Positions 60,801 through 64,000 of a stretch of 64,000 bases of DNA are shown piece by piece. The position numbers and the translations under genes were made by a program. The notes under the pieces were generated by a model that was given only the letters and a program-made list of their open reading frames with translations, was not told the DNA's origin and searched no databases. The stretch spans positions 2,735,730 through 2,799,729 of the forward strand of contig CAIIXF020000007.1 of assembly GCA_903813345.2 (NCBI GenBank). The letters run 5' to 3'. The DNA comes from Owenia fusiformis. Taxonomy: Eukaryota; Annelida; Polychaeta; Sabellida; Oweniidae. Each line of letters opens with the position of its first letter. Position 1 is the stretch's first letter.

Positions 60801-63800
60801 ATTCCTCAGTTCATTACTAGAAGTTGTGAGCTCTGCTGTGGTTGTTTCTAAGGCATTAATTTGGGACTGCAATGTTGATATATTATTTTGTTGCTCTCCA
60901 TTTTTCTTTTCCCATTCCTCTTCTAGGTTTTCTCGCTCTTTCTTCAATCTTTCTCTCTCCTCAGTTTGATCTTTCAAAGCAGTTTCTAGATTTTCTTTTT
61001 CTTTTTGGAGTTTTTCATAGCCCTCAGTTTTGTCCTTCAAAGCAGTTTCAATATCCTCTTTAGCCTTCTGTAATGAGTTTATTTGTTCAGTTTGTTCACT
61101 TAGTGTGGTTTCTAGTTGGATGACTTTATTGCTGAACTCTTGGGTGGTTGTCTCTAATTGTGCAGTTAGATCAATGTTTGTACTCTGTAGTGTTGTCACC
61201 TGGAGAGAAAATAGCCTAAAATGTCATTGGATTTGATAACATGGACATTCAGAATGTCACAGTCGAAGAGGACTTGCCAAGATGTAAATACTGTTCCAAT
61301 AAACACAATTATGTTAGAATACTTATTAGTAGACTATTTTTACTTCTTAAGGGTATGTCATTTATATGATATATCATTTACAGAAATACATAGAGAACTC
61401 TATAGAATTCAATATTTGTAAGTCATTAAATAAAAAGCTATTCAGTACCTGTTGACTTAATTGATCTAGTTGAGATATCTTTTCCTGAACAACTCTCTCG
61501 TGGCTTTCAGTCAGTGAGGTCAACTGTGTAGTATACTGCAGCTCTATGTCACTGTTAGACCCTAATGACAAAAGCAAATAGACAGTACTTGTATGAATTT
61601 CATTTCAAATTCAGTTATTTTCTGGGAATGGGAACACTTACTTTTACAGTAGCAGTTTAAATATACCAGTCATATAAAAGACACAATATTTCATAAAAGA
61701 ACAGCTTATGAGAGTTGTTTATAGTGAGTACATGAAACAATAATCTATAGCAGCTTGTTCAATGTCGATTTTTATAGTGAGTTATATCATTCATTGGTTC
61801 TACCTTTCATGAGTGCTTCTTGTTTGGCACACAGCTTTTCCAACTCAGTTTTGTGCAACTCTTTAGCCTCGTCTAGTTTCAGTTGAACCTCTTCTGCATG
61901 CTCCTTTCTACAGATATACAAAGGGAAACATTAAATCAACTTCATCTAGTCTCAGTTCACTTCTTGACGCACACAAGGGGCTTTAACTTTTACTTTTACT
62001 ATGGAAATTTAATTTCTAAATTTCAAAATACTGTAAAAAAAATATTGAAATCTACATAGTGCTTTGCAAGAAGTGAAATTAAAAGCTTACCTTATATTTT
62101 CTAACTGGTCCTTGTGCTGTTTATCAAGTGCCTCATATTCTTGTTTATGTCTGCTAGAATTCTCCTCAATTTGCTGTACAAAGTCTGCAGTTATACGCTG
62201 TTGGTCCTCCTTTAACTTCTCAATGGTATTCCCTTGTTCAACCTCCCTCTAAACACATGTAGAATGATATATGAATTTGTTACAATAACTTGATATTCTC
62301 TACATGCAACTGGACAAACCAATATTTTGCCATTTTGTCAGGATAATATTTTGGACCAGGTCAAGTTGTAATCAATATTTCTTTGAGAAAGTAATCAATG
62401 AGATTAATTAATTTACCAATGATGATTTCCATTCATACTCTTCACATTATACAATGTATACAATGAATTACAGTATTTATACATGTATATTGAATTACTT
62501 TATTACACAGACTCATAAAAGGCTTACATTGTTCAATTCTTCTATTCGCTGTTTCAGCTCATCATTCTGATTATCCTGCTGACTAATGGCTGCCATCTTC
62601 TGGAGTTCTCTCTCTTCTATTGCTAATTTCATCTCCTCTTCTTTCTCATGTAGGATAGCTTGGAGTTCTTCATATTTATCACTCACTGCTTGCTCCTTCT
62701 CTTTCTCCTAAAACAATGTTTTTACCATTTTGGTTATGTCATATTACATCGTATTACATCATATTTTAGCTTCTGTTCAGTTTACAAAGTGGTGACCATA
62801 ACACTTTTTATTTGCCAGACAAAACCTTATGCAGTATTTTCAAAACAAGAACAGCAGACAGTAGCATTTCCTTAAATCTATTGTTGAATATTCGCTTTTA
62901 AAAAGAGTTTACCTTCTGTGTTATGATGAGTTTCCACTCCTCATCTTTCTGATTGAGCTTCTCTTCCAGTTCTTTTTCCTTTTCTTCCAGAGTGTGTTTG
63001 AATTGTTCTTCCATCTCTTGGACACGTTTCAGCCCATCTTGCTGGAGAGTAGATATTACAAGAATAGACATGTGAAAATTGATCTTAACAAAGGTAAATG
63101 CTAGAGAATAATAGAGTTAGAGCTAAGTTCACTTGGAAGTGTACCGCAAAACTTTTATAGGGAGAGAAATATTGTAAAATAATTTATTTGCATTTGTGCA
63201 TTTCCTGCCATGCATACATATATGTTGGTAGTCATTTTGTTGCTATTTTGTAAATTTGAATAAACTTTGTATTAACAGGGCCAATAATGCTGATTTCAGC
63301 CTCGGCCCTGTCATTTGTAGATAATTTTGTAAAGTAAAATAAAGAAACCATAAAAACTAAAAAAATTTGCATTTGTGGGTAGACAGCTTGTCTGTGGAAT
63401 ACTAATGCACTTTCAATAAAGAAAATTACCTGATTTACAAAGAATTTAACTGATTGCATTAAATGTCACTCTAACTGTGACAGAGCTAAACTAAATATAA
63501 AATGTACGCTCATTTAAATTCTGATTTTTCTTAATAGCACAATGACTTCTTAAAGTGAGATAATCTACCTTCAACAAGTCAATTGCAGCAGACTTTCCAC
63601 GTGAGAGTTCCCCAATCAAGTTCTCTTTTTCCTCTTCCAGAGATGTCTCTGCAGCTTGGAGCCTCTTCTGCATGTCTTCAAGAGCCTGCTTCTTCTCTCC
63701 TTGAACCTTCTTGATGATCTCTTTAGACTTATGGATATTCTCTTGGGCTAGAAATTAAATTGTGCATTACTTATATACATATTTATACTATTATGTGTAT

Positions 63801-64000
63801 ATATGTTTCAACCTCATATGAAACAACCATGTACATTTTCACCTTACAGTAGTCAGCTAAAACATTTACTTATAACAGTTTTATTAACAATAAGTTTTGG
63901 CTTTGTGCTTCTCAAAGTTTTGCTTGCAATACAGTGGATCAAGTTGTAAACTAACCAGATTTTTTAACACTCTCCAATTGTTCCTCTAGACTTTGTTTTT
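48678..64000 (-). CDS. GOLGA4: Golgin-245 (GOLGA4) orthologue, 5' end outside window
   Basis: This trans-Golgi tether holds transport vesicles through a long coiled coil and binds Arl1 through its C-terminal GRIP domain. Exons in transcript order: 64000-63956 (partial), 63747-63569, 63041-62913, 62707-62528, 62248-62091, 61907-61804, 61561-61449, 61199-59257, 58840-58623, 57811-57657, 57186-57064, 56362-56137, 55840-55711, 55333-52908, 52562-52432, 52189-51992, 50083-49959, 49701-49509, 49294-49181, 48809-48678. All have GT/AG borders, and phases agree over about 2340 codons. Nearly all of it is heptad-rich, Glu/Lys/Gln-rich coiled coil. The tract SKLKHLIKEFNLKMAEKERE aligns with the same place in vertebrate golgin-245. 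TEFE|YLRNILYQYMMG opens the GRIP domain (48809-48678), which ends KFTDDQTQRILSKEQERM. The two giant exons (1.9 and 2.4 kb) are typical. The terminal exon is uncertain (see 41440-41475). Confidence 0.93.
50084..51991. other. Golgin intron, no feature seen
   Basis: This is a 1.9-kb AT-rich intron between two small coiled-coil exons. I could see no conserved coding sequence or terminal repeats. Confidence 0.45.
55993..56060 (+). repeat. tRNA-like fragment, possible SINE head
   Basis: TCCTGTAGCTCAGTGGTAGG contains a good polymerase III A box (TAGCTCAGTGG). A poor B-box-like GTTTTGAACTG follows about 36 bp later. The cloverleaf does not close, so this is a tRNA-derived SINE remnant or pseudogene, not a functional tRNA. 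Confidence 0.4.
56646..56816. mobile_element. Foldback MITE in a golgin intron
   Basis: The arms of about 60 bp are inverted. AATATAGACCTCAGAGCAG at the left mirrors CTGCTCTGAGGTCTATATT at the right, and AGGGCTAGGCACAAA mirrors TTTGTGCCTAGCCCT. The roughly 40-bp loop contains CCCCGAGCGACCGAAGGGAG. TATA flanks suggest a TA target. Confidence 0.78.
58092..58520. mobile_element. Near-perfect foldback MITE in a golgin intron
   Basis: The arms 58092-58263 and about 58347-58520 are almost identical in inverted orientation. They start CTTTATATATTAAACTTTGA and contain GACATAAGCGACCATAATAT. The spacer is itself partly self-complementary. The high arm identity suggests recent origin. There is no coding content. 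Confidence 0.85.
63186..63377 (+). mobile_element. 166-bp LINE 3' end with 13-bp target-site duplication
   Basis: ATTTGCATTTGTG occurs at 63186-63198 and 63365-63377. Between them lies a 5'-truncated LINE tail with stem arms ACAGGGCC (63275-63282) and GGCCCTGT (63304-63311), ending in an A-rich tail (AAAATAAAGAAACCATAAAA). It is a clean target-primed insertion in a golgin intron. Confidence 0.88.

Overview
The window is animal nuclear DNA: AT-rich, intron-rich and full of transposon remnants. The two main genes are clear metazoan orthologues. Gene content does not fix the species. The repeat style (Helentron-like elements with tandem-repeat cores, TTAA and TA miniature elements, CR1/Jockey-like LINEs) suggests a marine invertebrate, perhaps a lophotrochozoan such as a mollusc; that is inference only.

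Layout. (1) 553-36668, plus strand: a complete EFTUD2 (U5 snRNP GTPase, Snu114/U5-116K) gene with 24 coding exons, giving 975 residues in one continuous frame. (2) Its introns hold two genes on the opposite strand: a single-coding-exon four-pass membrane protein (8792-7725, intron 2) and a three-exon secreted C-type-lectin-like protein (30383-29090, intron 13). (3) 48678-64000, minus strand: most of a golgin-245/GOLGA4 gene. Twenty coiled-coil and GRIP-domain exons are readable, its 5' end lies beyond the window, and a possible tiny last exon sits at 41475-41440. EFTUD2 and the golgin gene converge tail to tail across about 5 kb of repeats.

Mobile DNA. Intron 1 of EFTUD2 holds a 5'-truncated LINE (1750-5468) with a target duplication and a frameshift at its catalytic box, split by a decayed mariner-like transposon (3023-4022). 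Intron 2 holds a CATACCTTACC-type microsatellite, a Helentron-like element with a roughly 130-bp tandem core (9293-10580), and a 3.3-kb palindrome carrying two inverted, decayed copies of a protein with a C-terminal Cys-rich motif (12142-15414). A second, inverted Helentron-like element lies at 37223-38888. A mariner-type miniature element with a TTAA-flanked foldback inside it lies at 39701-40627. The proposed last golgin intron holds a 5.35-kb foldback element (43180-48533) whose arms are arrays of roughly 366-bp repeats. Smaller inverted-repeat elements lie at 23544-23901, 56646-56816 and 58092-58520.

The most unusual signals are the giant foldback element, the dense AGGTCA half-site arrays (direct repeats with 4-bp spacing) inside the Helentron-like tandem cores, the duplicated Cys motif in the nested membrane protein, and a paired stem shared by LINE 3' tails of different sequence. 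No bacterial-type system, CRISPR array or virus was seen.
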